From Betaproteobacteria bacterium (GTDB lineage Bacteria; Pseudomonadota; Gammaproteobacteria; Burkholderiales; SG8-41), in assembly GCA_029863175.1 (NCBI GenBank), contig JAOTVX010000004.1, positions 1 to 64,000 of the forward strand: a stretch of 64,000 nucleotides of DNA, read 5' to 3'. Position 1 is the first letter of the stretch, and the number at the start of each line of letters is the position of its first letter. A program made the translations under genes and the position numbers. Shown here piece after piece: positions 48,314-58,093 of this stretch. The notes under the pieces are model-generated. The model did not search any database. It was given only the letters and a program-made list of their open reading frames with translations, and had not been told where the DNA came from.

Positions 48314-50614
48314 GTTCGTGCCAACCTCGCGGCGATCGTCGAGAGCGCCAATGTCGCCATCTTCGGCCGCACGCTCGACGGCACCATTACCACGTGGAAC
48401 GCTGGCGCGGAGCGGCTGTTCGGCTATACCGCGACTGAGGCCGTCGGTCGGCCGGCTACCTTCAATTTGCCGCCAGGCCGGCAACCCTCCCTCGCGCAAA
48501 ACACCGAGATTATTCTGCGCGGCGAGGCAACTGTGCCGGTCGAATCCAAGCGCCTAACCAAGGACGGGCGGGTGATCGATGTCCTGACCAGCCATTCTCC
48601 CATCAGGGACAGCGCCGGGAACGTCGGGGGCGCATCCGTCATTCTTCACGACATCACCGAGCGCAAGGGTGCGGAAGTGGCCCTGCGTGAGCAGGAGGAG
48701 TTTTTTCGCTTGATTGCCGAGAACATCGGCGACTTCATAGCAGTTCTTGATCGCGATGGGCGGCGACTCTACACCAGCCCCTCGTATCGACGGTTCTTCG
48801 GCGATACAACAGACTTGCGCGGCACCGATTCTTTCGCCCAAATCCATCCGGAGGACCGGCAACGGGTCAAGCAGGTCTTTACCGAGACCGTGCAATCGGG
48901 AATCGGTCGCCAGATCGAGTACCGCTTGGTGTTGGAGGGCGGCGAAATCCGCCACATGGAATCGCGGAGCGAGGTGATCAGGGATGAACAGGACCGGGTG
49001 GCACGTGTAGTAGTTGTGTCTCGTGATGTCACCGAGCGCAAGCTGGCGGAAGAGGCGATCGCGCGCGAACGCGCGCTCCTGAGGACCATAATCGACACGG
49101 TCCCCGAATACATCTACGTCAAGGACGCGCAGGGACGATTCCTGCTCGCCAACCAGTCGTGGCTCAGGGCGCGCGACATTGCCGACGATAATGTTGCCGG
49201 CAAAACAGTGTTCGACTTCTTTTCCCGCGATGTGGCCGAAAAAATGGCGGCCCAGGACGCGGATGTCATCAAGACCGGGGTTCCGATGCCCGAGTGGGAG
49301 CAGAGAATCATCCTAAACACATCGGGTGGGAAGCAGGTTGAAAACCAATGGGGTGCCACAACGAAAGTACCGATGCGGGACCCGTCGGGCAATATCATCG
49401 GCACGGTCGGGGTCAGTCGTGATATCACGGAGCGCAAGCAGGCGGCGGAAGCCCTGCGCGTGAGCGAGGAGCGCTTCCGCGCGACCTTCGAGGGTGCGCC
49501 TGTCGGCATCATGCAAACGGGCGTAGCTGATGGCAGGATCCTGCAAACGAATCCCAAGCTGAGCGAAATGCTCGGTTACTCGCGCGATGAACTGCTCGGC
49601 ATGAAGACGCACGACATCGTTCACCCAGATCAGGTGGGAATCGACCGGCCGCAATATCGGGAACAGATGCTGTCGGGCGAACTGGAGTCTTACGAGTCGG
49701 AGGTTAGATACCTCCGCAAGGACGGCTCGGTTCTCTGGGCCAACAGGATTGTGTCGCTGGTGAAGGACGCAGCGGGCCAGCCGCTCTACTTCATCCGTAT
49801 CATCGCGGATATCACCGAGCGCAAAATGTTTTCGCAGCGCATGGCGATGGAGCATGCCGTGACACAGGTACTGGCGGAATCGGCCAGCGTCGAAGAAGCC
49901 ATGCGGAATGTTCTTCGAACCATCTGTCAGGCGCTGGATTGGACGTGCGGCGCTTACTGGAAATGGAATGAAACGGATCAGTTGTTGCGATGCGCTGAAA
50001 CCTGGTACGCCGGTCCCGAGAGCGTCGCAGCATTCGTTGCCGCGTCCCTTGAGCATCCTAACGAGGCCCCAGCCTGGATCGACGGCACGGCTCCCGGGAT
50101 CTCAACCGGCGGCGTGGTGAGGCGCGTATGGTTCAGCGGCATGCCGGCATGGATCCCGGATCTCCTGCAGATGCCTGACTTTCGGCGTGGGCCAGCTGCC
50201 AGCGAGGCTGGCTTGCACAGCGCGTTCGGATTTCCGATATTCGCGGGGGCGCAGCCCCTCGGCGTGATGGAGTTTTATGGCAGCGAGATAAAGCAGCCCG
50301 ATGAGGCACTGCTGAAAATGGTAGAAGCGATCAGCAGACAGATCGGGCAGTTCATCCAGCGCAAGGAGGCCGAGGGCAAGTTAGCCTTTCTCGCGCGGTT
50401 CGACACCGTTACCGGCCTGCCAAATCGTTTTTTGTTCATAGACCGCCTGGGGCAGATCCTTGCGCAGTCGCAGCGCAACAACCGGTCGCTCGGGGTTCTG
50501 TTCGTGGACCTTGACCGCTTCAAGGCAGTCAACGACACCATATGGTCATGCCGCCGGCGACAAGCTGCTGCGCGAGGTGGCGACGCGCATGGAGCAGTGC
50601 ACCCGCAGCGGTGA
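48314..50614 (+). CDS. Fragment 3 of the broken gene: four PAS, GAF and start of GGDEF
   Basis: The open frame begins directly after the amber codon (an ATG at 48467 is also available). It holds PAS modules ending ITERKGAEV, VTERKLAEE, ITERKQAAE and ITERKMFSQ, a GAF domain (ICQALDWTCGAYWKW ... SAFGFPIFAGAQPLGVMEFY) and the start of a GGDEF domain (TGLPNRFLFIDRLGQ, VDLDRFKAVNDT). It then shifts frame at about 50538 and ends in IWSCRRRQAAARGG. Confidence 0.7.
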   Translation, partial: VRANLAAIVESANVAIFGRTLDGTITTWNAGAERLFGYTATEAVGRPATFNLPPGRQPSLAQNTEIILRGEATVPVESKRLTKDGRVIDVLTSHSPIRDSAGNVGGASVILHDITERKGAEVALREQEEFFRLIAENIGDFIAVLDRDGRRLYTSPSYRRFFGDTTDLRGTDSFAQIHPEDRQRVKQVFTETVQSGIGRQIEYRLVLEGGEIRHMESRSEVIRDEQDRVARVVVVSRDVTERKLAEEAIARERALLRTIIDTVPEYIYVKDAQGRFLLANQSWLRARDIADDNVAGKTVFDFFSRDVAEKMAAQDADVIKTGVPMPEWEQRIILNTSGGKQVENQWGATTKVPMRDPSGNIIGTVGVSRDITERKQAAEALRVSEERFRATFEGAPVGIMQTGVADGRILQTNPKLSEMLGYSRDELLGMKTHDIVHPDQVGIDRPQYREQMLSGELESYESEVRYLRKDGSVLWANRIVSLVKDAAGQPLYFIRIIADITERKMFSQRMAMEHAVTQVLAESASVEEAMRNVLRTICQALDWTCGAYWKWNETDQLLRCAETWYAGPESVAAFVAASLEHPNEAPAWIDGTAPGISTGGVVRRVWFSGMPAWIPDLLQMPDFRRGPAASEAGLHSAFGFPIFAGAQPLGVMEFYGSEIKQPDEALLKMVEAISRQIGQFIQRKEAEGKLAFLARFDTVTGLPNRFLFIDRLGQILAQSQRNNRSLGVLFVDLDRFKAVNDTIWSCRRRQAAARGGDAHGAVHPQR

Positions 50615-52139
50615 CAGCGTCGGGCGCCTGAGTGGGGACGAATTCGCCGTCATGCTGTCGAACCTGGCGCAGGCAGACGACGCCGGGTTGGTCGCGCAGA
50701 AGATTGTGACGGCACTGGCGAAGCCGTACGATCTCGACGGTAGCCAGGCCTATATTGCAGCCAGCATCGGCGTCGCCATCTACCCAGGCGACGGTCGTGA
50801 GCCGGATCAATTGTTAAAGAACGCCGATACGGCGATGTATCGGGTGAAGGAGCAGGGCGGCAACGGTTATCAATTCTATCTGCCGCAGATGAACGAGCGG
50901 CTCATCCAGCGTCAGCGGATTGACGCGCAGCTGCGCCGTGCGCTCGACCGCAAGGAGTTCCTGCTGCATTACCAGCCCAAGGTCAGCCTGACGACGGGTG
51001 CCATCACCGGGTTCGAGGCGCTGCTGCGGTGGCAACGTGGCGAGGTGCTGGTCCCGCCGGCCAAACTCATCTCCCATCTGGAGGAGAGCGGCTTGATCGT
51101 GCCCGTCGGCGAATGGGTCCTGCAAAGCGTGTGCGAGCAGATCAAGCGATGGGAGCAGAACGGCGTCACCCCGCGCCCGGTTGCCGTCAACGTTTCCGCC
51201 CGCCAGTTCCAGCGCAACAATCTGGCGGACGTGGTGGCGCAGGTGCTGCGCAAGAGCGGGATCAACCCGGCCCTGCTCACACTGGAACTGACCGAGTCGC
51301 TCCTGATGAGCGATGAAAATAAAACCGTCGAGACACTGCATCAGCTCAAGGATCTCGGCGTGCAGCTATCGGTGGACGATTTCGGCACGGGGTATTCGAG
51401 CCTCGCGTATCTGAAGCGATTCCCGCTGGACGAGCTCAAGATCGACCGCGCTTTCATTCGCGACACCGTTAGCGATCCGGAGGACGCCGCGATCGCGCTC
51501 ACCATCATCCATATCGGCCACAGCCTGAAGCTCAACGTCGTGGCCGAGGGGGTCGAGACCGAAGGGCAGCTCAATTTCCTGAGGCTGCACGGCTGCGACG
51601 AGATGCAGGGATTCTATTTCGCGCGCCCGCTCCCGGTGGAGGAATGCACCGGGATGCTTGCGGAAGACACACGCCTGCACAAGCCGGAAAGCGACACCGC
51701 CAAGGATTCCGTGACGTTGCTATTGGTCGGCGAGAACGAAGATGAAATGCAACGGCTTACGCAGACCTTCGCCTCCGCGGGTTTCCGCATCCTTACCGCA
51801 AAAAGCGCCAGTGATGGCTTCGAAATTCTTGCCTCGCGCGGCGTGGACATTGTTATCAGTGACGACGATATGTCCGAAATGAGAGGCATCGAATTCCTGG
51901 CTAGAGTCCGCACGCTGTACTCGAAGACAGTGCGCGTGCTCGCATCGAGCGGCGACGACACACCCACATTGACTCGCGCGACCAACAAGGCCGGCATCCA
52001 TTTGTTTATCCCAAAGAACTGGGCGCCGGAACGGCTGTGCGCCGAGGTGCGGGAAACCCTGCGGGCGCGCTCGGACGCTGCTGCTGCCAGCGATGTATAT
52101 TCTGGCCCGGCACACCAGGAGGGAATCGCAACACGTTGA
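50460..52139 (+). CDS. Fragment 4 of the broken gene: GGDEF, EAL and receiver domain
   Basis: The frame resumes at GHAAGDKLLREVATRMEQ and carries the GGDEF signature as RLSGDEFAVML, an intact EAL domain (TGFEALLRW, SVDDFGTGYSS, KIDRAFIRDT) and a C-terminal receiver-like domain (DSVTLLLVGENEDEM, phospho-acceptor region VISDDDMSEM, LFIPKNW). The part upstream of about 50540 is out-of-frame filler. If translated from an internal start it could still yield an active EAL-REC protein. Confidence 0.72.
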   Translation: MRSRSATTGRSGFCSWTLTASRQSTTPYGHAAGDKLLREVATRMEQCTRSGDSVGRLSGDEFAVMLSNLAQADDAGLVAQKIVTALAKPYDLDGSQAYIAASIGVAIYPGDGREPDQLLKNADTAMYRVKEQGGNGYQFYLPQMNERLIQRQRIDAQLRRALDRKEFLLHYQPKVSLTTGAITGFEALLRWQRGEVLVPPAKLISHLEESGLIVPVGEWVLQSVCEQIKRWEQNGVTPRPVAVNVSARQFQRNNLADVVAQVLRKSGINPALLTLELTESLLMSDENKTVETLHQLKDLGVQLSVDDFGTGYSSLAYLKRFPLDELKIDRAFIRDTVSDPEDAAIALTIIHIGHSLKLNVVAEGVETEGQLNFLRLHGCDEMQGFYFARPLPVEECTGMLAEDTRLHKPESDTAKDSVTLLLVGENEDEMQRLTQTFASAGFRILTAKSASDGFEILASRGVDIVISDDDMSEMRGIEFLARVRTLYSKTVRVLASSGDDTPTLTRATNKAGIHLFIPKNWAPERLCAEVRETLRARSDAAAASDVYSGPAHQEGIATR

Positions 52140-52334
52140 ACCGGCTGAGCCCAGCCGGAGCCGGGCGACCACGGCGCACCGCGGCTTGCCAATGGACTGC
52201 GACTTGGGATATTGTGTCCAACCCGTGGACAACTAACGCGTGCCTCTTCGCGGGGAGGCCGCAGCAAGCGCTAAAGACCCAAGACCCGCCGCGCAGAACG
52301 GCGGTCTATGGGTTGCAATTCGTGAGGAGGCCGC

Positions 52335-53255
52335 ATGCAGCGCTTTATCGCGATCCGATTCCTCCAGAGCCTCGTGGCCCTCCTGGTCATGAGCGTGATC
52401 GTTTTTGGCCTCGCGCGCATCAGCGGCGATCCGCTCGACGTGATGCTGCCGATAGAAGCACTGCCCGAGGACTACGAGCGGCTCTCCAAGTATTGGGGGC
52501 TGGATAAACCCATCACCACGCAGTACGCCATCTTTCTCAAGAAAGCCGTCCAGGGCGATTTTGGAAATTCACTTAAGTACCAGGGCAAGTCCGCCATGGG
52601 CCTCGTGGCGGAGCGCCTGCCTGCAACGCTGGAGCTCGCCGGATTCGCGCTGCTCATCAGCGCTCTGATCGCGCTGCCCATCGGGGTCCTGGCCGCGGTC
52701 GCAAAAGGCACCGGCTGGGATGCTGCGGCAAAGGTCGTCGCGCTGCTCGGCCAGTCCCTGCCCGTCTTCTGGCTGGGGATCGTGCTAATGTGGGTCTTCG
52801 CTGTGATGCTGGGCTGGTTGCCGTCCTCGGGACGGGGCGGACTCCAGCACATGATTATGCCCGCCATCACGCTCGGCTGGTTCCAGGTCGCCGCCATCAT
52901 GCGGCTGGTCCGCTCGTCCATGCTGGAGGTGCTGGATACCGAGTTCGTGAAGCTGGCGCGCATCAAGGGGATCCCGGAGTGGAAAGTGATCTGGAAGCAC
53001 TGCCTGCGCAATGCCGGGATCGCGCCTTTGACGTTTTTTGCCATCATCGCCGGCTCTCTGCTCACCGGCTCCGTGGTGACCGAAACCGTGTTCACGTGGC
53101 CGGGCGTCGGGCTGCTGGTAGTCGATGCCGTGCGATCCCGGGACTTCCAGGTGGTCCAGGCCGTCGTGATCGTCTTCGCCGGCATCTTCATCCTGGCCAA
53201 CCTGATCGTTGATATCCTCTACGCGTATCTCGATCCGCGTATCCGGTATCAGTGA
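52335..53255 (+). CDS. Dipeptide/oligopeptide ABC transporter permease, DppB-like
   Basis: 306-residue inner-membrane permease. GAGGAGG lies five bases before the ATG. The N-terminal helix, the DppB/OppB-specific segment ISGDPLDVMLP, the central GRGGLQHMIMPAITLGWF, the EAA-type cytoplasmic loop (EFVKLARIKGIPEWKVIWKHCLRNA) and ETVFTWPGVGLLVVDAV mark the DppB/NikB type. It is the first gene of a five-gene operon encoding permeases, binding protein and two ATPases. The transported ligand (peptide, nickel, opine or other) is not determined. Confidence 0.92.
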   Translation: MQRFIAIRFLQSLVALLVMSVIVFGLARISGDPLDVMLPIEALPEDYERLSKYWGLDKPITTQYAIFLKKAVQGDFGNSLKYQGKSAMGLVAERLPATLELAGFALLISALIALPIGVLAAVAKGTGWDAAAKVVALLGQSLPVFWLGIVLMWVFAVMLGWLPSSGRGGLQHMIMPAITLGWFQVAAIMRLVRSSMLEVLDTEFVKLARIKGIPEWKVIWKHCLRNAGIAPLTFFAIIAGSLLTGSVVTETVFTWPGVGLLVVDAVRSRDFQVVQAVVIVFAGIFILANLIVDILYAYLDPRIRYQ

Positions 53256-53277
53256 AAATCGCCAAGGAGTCTGAATC

Positions 53278-54174
53278 ATGCCCCAATTGACAACGCGAAC
53301 GCTTCCCTGGTATGCGGTGCCGTGGGTCGTTACGGGGTGGCGTGAGATAAAACGCTATCCCCTGGTGTCGCTTGCGATTCTCCTGTTCTTCCTGGTGATT
53401 CCCGCCGTGTTCGCGCCGTGGGTCGCGCCGCACGACGCGTTTCTGGGCTCGTTGTCCGACCGGCTGCAACCGCCCGTCTGGCAGTATGGCGGCACCATGG
53501 AGCATATCCTGGGGACCGACAAGCTCGGGCGTGACATGCTGAGCAGAATCATCTTCGGCGCGCGGGTTTCTCTCATTGTCTCTATGATCGCGATCTTCGT
53601 CGGCGGATTCATCGGCACCGCATTGGGGTTGATATCGGGCTACTTCGGCGGACGGATAGACGCCGTGATCATGCGCCTGGTGGACATTTCGCTGTCCCTG
53701 CCGACGATCCTGCTCGCCCTCGTCCTCGTCGCCGCGGTGGGCCCGAGTTTCGGGACGGTCATCACGGTGCTCATCGTGCTCCTGTGGGCGCGCTATGCGC
53801 GCCTCGTCCGCGGCGAGACCCTCGCCATCAAGGAGCTGGACTTCATCGCGAGAGCGCGGGTGGCCGGGGCATCCCACACCCGCATCATGGTCCGCTACAT
53901 ATTCCCCAATGTGGTCAACTCCCTCATCGTCCTGGCGACGCTCCAGGTGGGATACGTCATCCTGCTCGAGTCCACCCTGAGCTTCCTGGGAGCGGGGCTG
54001 CCGCGCGCCGAGCCGGCCTGGGGCGTCATGGTCGCGGACGGGCGGGAACTGATCGTCACGGCGTGGTGGGTCTCGATGTTTCCCGGCGTGGCGATCATGT
54101 TGACGGTGCTTTCGCTCAACCTGCTGGGCGATTGGCTGCGAGACCACCTGGATCCCAAGTTGAGAAACCTGTAG
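53278..54174 (+). CDS. Dipeptide/oligopeptide ABC transporter permease, DppC-like
   Basis: 298-residue second permease, starting 22 bases after the first. It has the OppC N-terminal domain followed by membrane helices, the [21 protein letters not shown] segment, the EAA loop ([26 protein letters not shown]) and [21 protein letters not shown], typical of DppC/OppC. Together with the first permease it forms the membrane pore. Its stop is followed by a 91-base gap before the binding-protein gene. Confidence 0.93.
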   Translation: MPQLTTRTLPWYAVPWVVTGWREIKRYPLVSLAILLFFLVIPAVFAPWVAPHDAFLGSLSDRLQPPVWQYGGTMEHILGTDKLGRDMLSRIIFGARVSLIVSMIAIFVGGFIGTALGLISGYFGGRIDAVIMRLVDISLSLPTILLALVLVAAVGPSFGTVITVLIVLLWARYARLVRGETLAIKELDFIARARVAGASHTRIMVRYIFPNVVNSLIVLATLQVGYVILLESTLSFLGAGLPRAEPAWGVMVADGRELIVTAWWVSMFPGVAIMLTVLSLNLLGDWLRDHLDPKLRNL

Positions 54175-54265
54175 CGCGAAATACCGGATAACAAGAACGC
54201 CCATAAAACCACAAACGAATACACGTGTAGCCCAAGACCACAACTAACCTAGGAGGAGCTCACCC

Positions 54266-55873
54266 ATGAGATTGAAATTCGCTTCACTATTTACGGGACT
54301 GCTGATGGTGGTGGCAGTCATGTTCGGTACGGCTCCGGCGCCTGGATGGGCCGCAGTCGATCGCCTGATCTTTGCCTCCGCCGGGTTCCACGAGAGCAAC
54401 CGCTACTGGACGATCGCCCGGCCCGACCATCTGCAGTTCGAGCCCTTCTGGGAGACGCTGGTCGGAATCGATCCCAAGACCGCGGGGTACATTCCCGCGC
54501 TGGCGACGAAGTGGGAAATCAGCCCCGACTACAAGGAGTGGACCTTCCATCTGAGAAAGGGTGTCCAGTTTCACAATGGATACGGGGAGTTCACATGCCA
54601 GGACGTCCCGCACAATCACTCGCTGCTGTTGCGCAAGGACTCGACGGCGACGCTGGCGCCCTTCTGGCGCACGGTCGAGTCAGTCAAGTGCGTTGACAAA
54701 TACACCGTTGTGTTCCGCTTCAAGGCGCCGACGATGCCGACCAGCATGTTTGCGTTTTCACGCTCCGGCGATTTGCGCATGAGCAGCAAGGCGCAGTGGG
54801 ACAAGGAGGGCATCGAAGGCCTCGACAAGCAGCCCGCCGGGACCGGCCCCTTCCAGTACGTCGGGCGCAAGACGGGCCTCAACATCCTGTTCAAGCGGGC
54901 GGACAAGCACTGGTCCGACAATAAGGTGGATTACGAGGAACTCGAGTTCCGGATCGCCCGTGAAGAGGCTACGCGCCTCGCCCTGCTGCTGTCCGGCGAC
55001 GTACACATCGCCGACCTGCCCCGCGAGCTGCACAAGGACGCGCTGGCCAAGGGCCTGAAGCGCTTCTCGTCCTCGATGGCGACGGACTGGGTGTCGGTGT
55101 ACATGGGCGGCCAGTGGTACATCACGGGGGACAAGGCTTTCGATCCGAAGGCCCCGTTCACCAACAAGAAGGTGCGCGAGGCGCTCAACATCTCCATCAA
55201 CCGGAAGGAGCTGATGGCCACGGTGTTCGCCGGGCGGGCGGAGCTCGCGTATCTTTCGCTGTGGGTGCCCACCTCCGAGGGCTGGAACCCGAAGTGGGAG
55301 AGCCGGTTCAACGAACTCTATGCCTATAACCCCGAGAAGGCGAAGCAGCTCCTGAAGGAAGCGGGTTACGGTCCCGATAACCCTCTCAAGTTCGACTTCT
55401 GGGCGTTCACCGAACCGGGCGAGTCGGAAGGCCCGGCGATCGCCGACGCGCTCGCCATCTACTTCAGGAACGTCGGGGTCATTGCCGACGTCCAGATGCA
55501 CGACTGGTCCAAGATCCGGACGACGTATCGGAAGAAACTGAGCAAGGATTTCATGTGGCCGAACATCATTGGCTGGCGTCCGTCCGATCAGGGCGTCCGG
55601 AACTTCTACTCCAGCAAGGGTAATAACCACCACTACGAGGACGACTTCCTCGAGAAGACCTTCGGCGCGGTGCAGAAGTCGACGGATGCCGAGGAACGGA
55701 ACCGGTTGATGATGGCGATCGGCGATCACCTCCAGGAAGAGTACGCCGACATCCCGCTCTTCTGGTTCCGCAACGAGGTTTTCGCCGATTCCAAGGTCGT
55801 CGCCAGCTGGGTTTACCCGGGTCCCGCCGCCGGCCGCTCGTCGCATTTCGAGGGCATCAAGCTCGTCAAGTAG
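54266..55873 (+). CDS. Extracellular solute-binding protein, family 5 (DppA/OppA-like)
   Basis: 535-residue periplasmic binding protein with a strong ribosome-binding site (AGGAGGAGCT) and a signal peptide (MRLKFASLFTGLLMVVAVMFGTAPAPGWA). The SBP_bac_5 fold is recognised by YIPALATKWEISPDYKEWTFHLRKGVQFHNG, FKAPTMPTSMFAFSRSGDL, KKVREALNISINRKELM and YAYNPEKAKQLLKEAGYG. It would capture the substrate and deliver it to the permeases. The two Cys residues (in FTCQDV and VKCVDK) may form a disulfide. The ligand is unknown. Confidence 0.93.
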   Translation: MRLKFASLFTGLLMVVAVMFGTAPAPGWAAVDRLIFASAGFHESNRYWTIARPDHLQFEPFWETLVGIDPKTAGYIPALATKWEISPDYKEWTFHLRKGVQFHNGYGEFTCQDVPHNHSLLLRKDSTATLAPFWRTVESVKCVDKYTVVFRFKAPTMPTSMFAFSRSGDLRMSSKAQWDKEGIEGLDKQPAGTGPFQYVGRKTGLNILFKRADKHWSDNKVDYEELEFRIAREEATRLALLLSGDVHIADLPRELHKDALAKGLKRFSSSMATDWVSVYMGGQWYITGDKAFDPKAPFTNKKVREALNISINRKELMATVFAGRAELAYLSLWVPTSEGWNPKWESRFNELYAYNPEKAKQLLKEAGYGPDNPLKFDFWAFTEPGESEGPAIADALAIYFRNVGVIADVQMHDWSKIRTTYRKKLSKDFMWPNIIGWRPSDQGVRNFYSSKGNNHHYEDDFLEKTFGAVQKSTDAEERNRLMMAIGDHLQEEYADIPLFWFRNEVFADSKVVASWVYPGPAAGRSSHFEGIKLVK

Positions 55874-56007
55874 TCAACGTGCCGCACAGTGAGGGGAAGC
55901 AACGCTTTCCCTCGCTGCCGGCCTAATTCTTGGATGACTCACGAACCTCGACTGGAGGGCCGGCAGGATGCGGGCTGTTTTTACGATTAATAGCGCAGGC
56001 TAGGCGC

Positions 56008-56997
56008 ATGGCCCGGCAGATTGGCGACGTCATACTCGAAGTGGAAGACCTCCACACCCATATCTTCAGCCGCTTCGGCACGGTGAAGGCGGTGGATGGG
56101 GTGAGCTTTTCGTTGCGCCAGGGAGAGGTGCTGGGCATCGTGGGCGAGTCGGGCAGCGGGAAAACCATCACGGCCTTGTCGCTGTTGCAACTGCTCCCCC
56201 GGCCGGCGGCCCGCATCGTCAAGGGAGCGATCCGGCTCGAAGGCGAGGACCTGGTCACGAAGTCCGAGCAGGAGATGCGGCAGATCCGCGGCCGCCGAAT
56301 TTCCATGATCCTGCAGGATCCGCAGACTTCGCTCAATCCGGTGTTCACGGTCGGCAACCAGTTGATCGAGGCGATCGAGAGTCAGCACGCTGACGACGAT
56401 AGGCCGTCGCTGGTACGGCGGGCGATCGATGGCCTGAAACAGGTGCGGGTGGCGGCCCCCGAGCGGCGGGTCACGGATTACCCGCACCAGATCAGCGGCG
56501 GCATGAAGCAGCGCGTGGTCGGCGCCATCGCCATCTCCTGCGAACCGAAAATCATCATCGCCGATGAGCCGACCACCTCGCTCGATGTCACCATACAGGC
56601 GCAGTACCTGCGGCTGCTGCGCGAGATTCAGGAGCAGACGAACCTGGCGCTCATCTTCATCACGCACGACTTCGGCATCGTCGCCAAGATGTGCGATCGC
56701 GTGATGGTGATGTATGCCGGCCGCGCCGTCGAAAGCGGACCGGTGCGGGACATCTTCAATCATCCGGCGCATCCCTACACCCAGGCCCTGCTGCGCTCGG
56801 TGCCCAGCATGAGCGAGGATATCGAGCGGCTCTACTCGATCGACGGCCAGCCGCCTGCGCTCTGGGACCTCCCCGCCGGATGCCGGTTCGCCCCCCGGTG
56901 TCCGCACGCCGATGATCGCTGCCGTGACGAATATCCTTCCTCGCGCTCCGTGAGCAAGGGCCACACCGCCAGTTGCTGGAAAATGGGACACATATGA
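56008..56997 (+). CDS. Dipeptide/oligopeptide ABC transporter ATP-binding protein, DppD-like
   Basis: 329-residue ATPase from the ATG at 56008 ([20 protein letters not shown]); the longer frame starting at 55930 is not family-like. It has Walker A GESGSGKT, a Q-loop ([12 protein letters not shown]), ABC signature ISGGMKQR, Walker [13 protein letters not shown] and the H-loop His. The C-terminal oligopeptide domain contains the Cys-containing [14 protein letters not shown]. It overlaps the next ATPase gene by four bases (ATGA). Confidence 0.93.
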   Translation: MARQIGDVILEVEDLHTHIFSRFGTVKAVDGVSFSLRQGEVLGIVGESGSGKTITALSLLQLLPRPAARIVKGAIRLEGEDLVTKSEQEMRQIRGRRISMILQDPQTSLNPVFTVGNQLIEAIESQHADDDRPSLVRRAIDGLKQVRVAAPERRVTDYPHQISGGMKQRVVGAIAISCEPKIIIADEPTTSLDVTIQAQYLRLLREIQEQTNLALIFITHDFGIVAKMCDRVMVMYAGRAVESGPVRDIFNHPAHPYTQALLRSVPSMSEDIERLYSIDGQPPALWDLPAGCRFAPRCPHADDRCRDEYPSSRSVSKGHTASCWKMGHI

Positions 56998-57965
56998 CCA
57001 CGGCACCGGTCCTCCAAGCCGAGAACCTGAAGAAGCATTTTCCCGTCATCCGGGGCCTGGTGTGGACGAAGGTCGTGGGCTGGGTCCAGGCCGTCGATGG
57101 CATCAGCTTCTCGATCCCACAGGGGGAGACGCTCGCCCTCGTGGGCGAGTCCGGCTGCGGCAAGACGACCACCGCCAAGCTCGTGCTGCGTCTGGAAGAA
57201 CCGACCTCCGGCCACGTGTTCGCCGACGGCAAGGACGTCCACGCCCTTCACGGCGATGCCCTGAAGGAGTACCGGACGACGGTCCAGGCGGTGTTTCAGG
57301 ATCCCTGGTCCTCTCTCAGCCCTCGTATGCGCGTGCGGGACATCGTGGCCGAGACGCTGGTGTGCAACCAAACGGTTTCCGACCAGGAGGTGAAGGATCG
57401 CGTCAAAGAGGTGCTGGCTTCCGTCGGCCTGCGCCCGCAGCAGGCCAACCTCTACCCGCATGAGTTCAGCGGCGGGCAGCGCCAACGCATCGCTGTGGCG
57501 AGCGCCCTGGTGTCGAAGCCCAAGCTCCTCATCCTGGACGAGCCGGTCTCCGCCCTGGACGTGTCGATCCGGGCGCAGATCATGAACCTGCTGGTCGATC
57601 TGCAGCAGCAGTACAACGTGAGTTACCTGCTCATCGCCCACCATCTGGCGACGACCCGCTACATGGCCAACGAGGTCGCGGTCATGTACCTGGGGAAGAT
57701 CGTCGAGAAGGCCAGGACGCAGGAATTGTTCAGCAATCCGCTGCATCCTTATACGAAAGCCCTCTTCTCGGCCGCCCTGCCGGCCCACCCGGACGACACG
57801 CACGACGAGATCATCCTGACGGGAGAAGTCCCGTCTCCCATCAACCCGCCCTCGGGGTGCCGCTTCCATCCCCGTTGCCCCTCCGCCAAGCCCGAATGCT
57901 CTCATGTCGTGCCAGTAGAAAAAGAGATCACGCGCGGTCACATGGTGGCGTGCCACCTGTACTAA
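56994..57965 (+). CDS. Dipeptide/oligopeptide ABC transporter ATP-binding protein, DppF-like
   Basis: 323-residue ATPase from the ATG at 56994 ([18 protein letters not shown]). Walker A GESGCGKT, FQDPWSSLSPRMRV, signature SGGQRQR, Walker B LLILDEPVSALDVS, and the C-terminal Cys-containing segment CRFHPRCPSAKPEC mark the DppF/OppF type. It is the last gene of the permease-permease-SBP-ATPase-ATPase operon. The start overlaps the stop of the previous ATPase gene, consistent with translational coupling. The 128 bases after it hold inverted heptamer arrays. Confidence 0.93.
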   Translation: MTTAPVLQAENLKKHFPVIRGLVWTKVVGWVQAVDGISFSIPQGETLALVGESGCGKTTTAKLVLRLEEPTSGHVFADGKDVHALHGDALKEYRTTVQAVFQDPWSSLSPRMRVRDIVAETLVCNQTVSDQEVKDRVKEVLASVGLRPQQANLYPHEFSGGQRQRIAVASALVSKPKLLILDEPVSALDVSIRAQIMNLLVDLQQQYNVSYLLIAHHLATTRYMANEVAVMYLGKIVEKARTQELFSNPLHPYTKALFSAALPAHPDDTHDEIILTGEVPSPINPPSGCRFHPRCPSAKPECSHVVPVEKEITRGHMVACHLY

Positions 57966-58084
57966 GGCAGAAGTCAGAAGTCAGAAGGATGAAGGGTTTT
58001 GATTCGCGTTTGATCGAATCGCGATTAGCCCGGTTCGTCCGCTTCTGAATTCATCCTTCATCCCTCATTCTTCATCCTTCCGCG
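57966..58084. repeat. Inverted heptamer arrays after the ABC operon
   Basis: GGCAGAA, GTCAGAA, GTCAGAA, GGATGAA (57966-57993) face TTCATCC, TTCATCC, CTCATTC, TTCATCC and TTCCGCG (58050-58084) in inverted orientation. They fill most of the gap between the convergent ABC transporter and VWA genes. Confidence 0.9.
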
Positions 58085-58093
58085 CGCCCGCGC

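Larger units (their letters stand above)
46827..52139 (+). pseudogene. Large GAF/PAS/GGDEF/EAL/REC signalling gene, disrupted at three places
   Basis: One former gene whose pieces read continuously if three lesions are repaired: a frameshift within a run of six C at about 47268, an amber TAG at 48311-48313 where the repeated module pattern predicts an ordinary codon, and a one-base excess at about 50535-50540 (ATATGGTC, where GHAAGDK requires one base fewer). The N-terminus also starts in the middle of a GAF domain just after a terminator. The repaired order is GAF-PAS-GAF-PAS-PAS-PAS-PAS-PAS-GAF-GGDEF-EAL-REC. The three fragments with strong domain content are listed separately. Sequencing error could account for the frameshifts, but a truncated start plus a nonsense codon argues for decay. 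Confidence 0.75.

Noticed and set aside
56832..57956. 374-residue minus-strand ORF opposite the second ABC ATPase
   Set aside because: Shadow of an ATPase with intact Walker A, signature and Walker B motifs on the plus strand.
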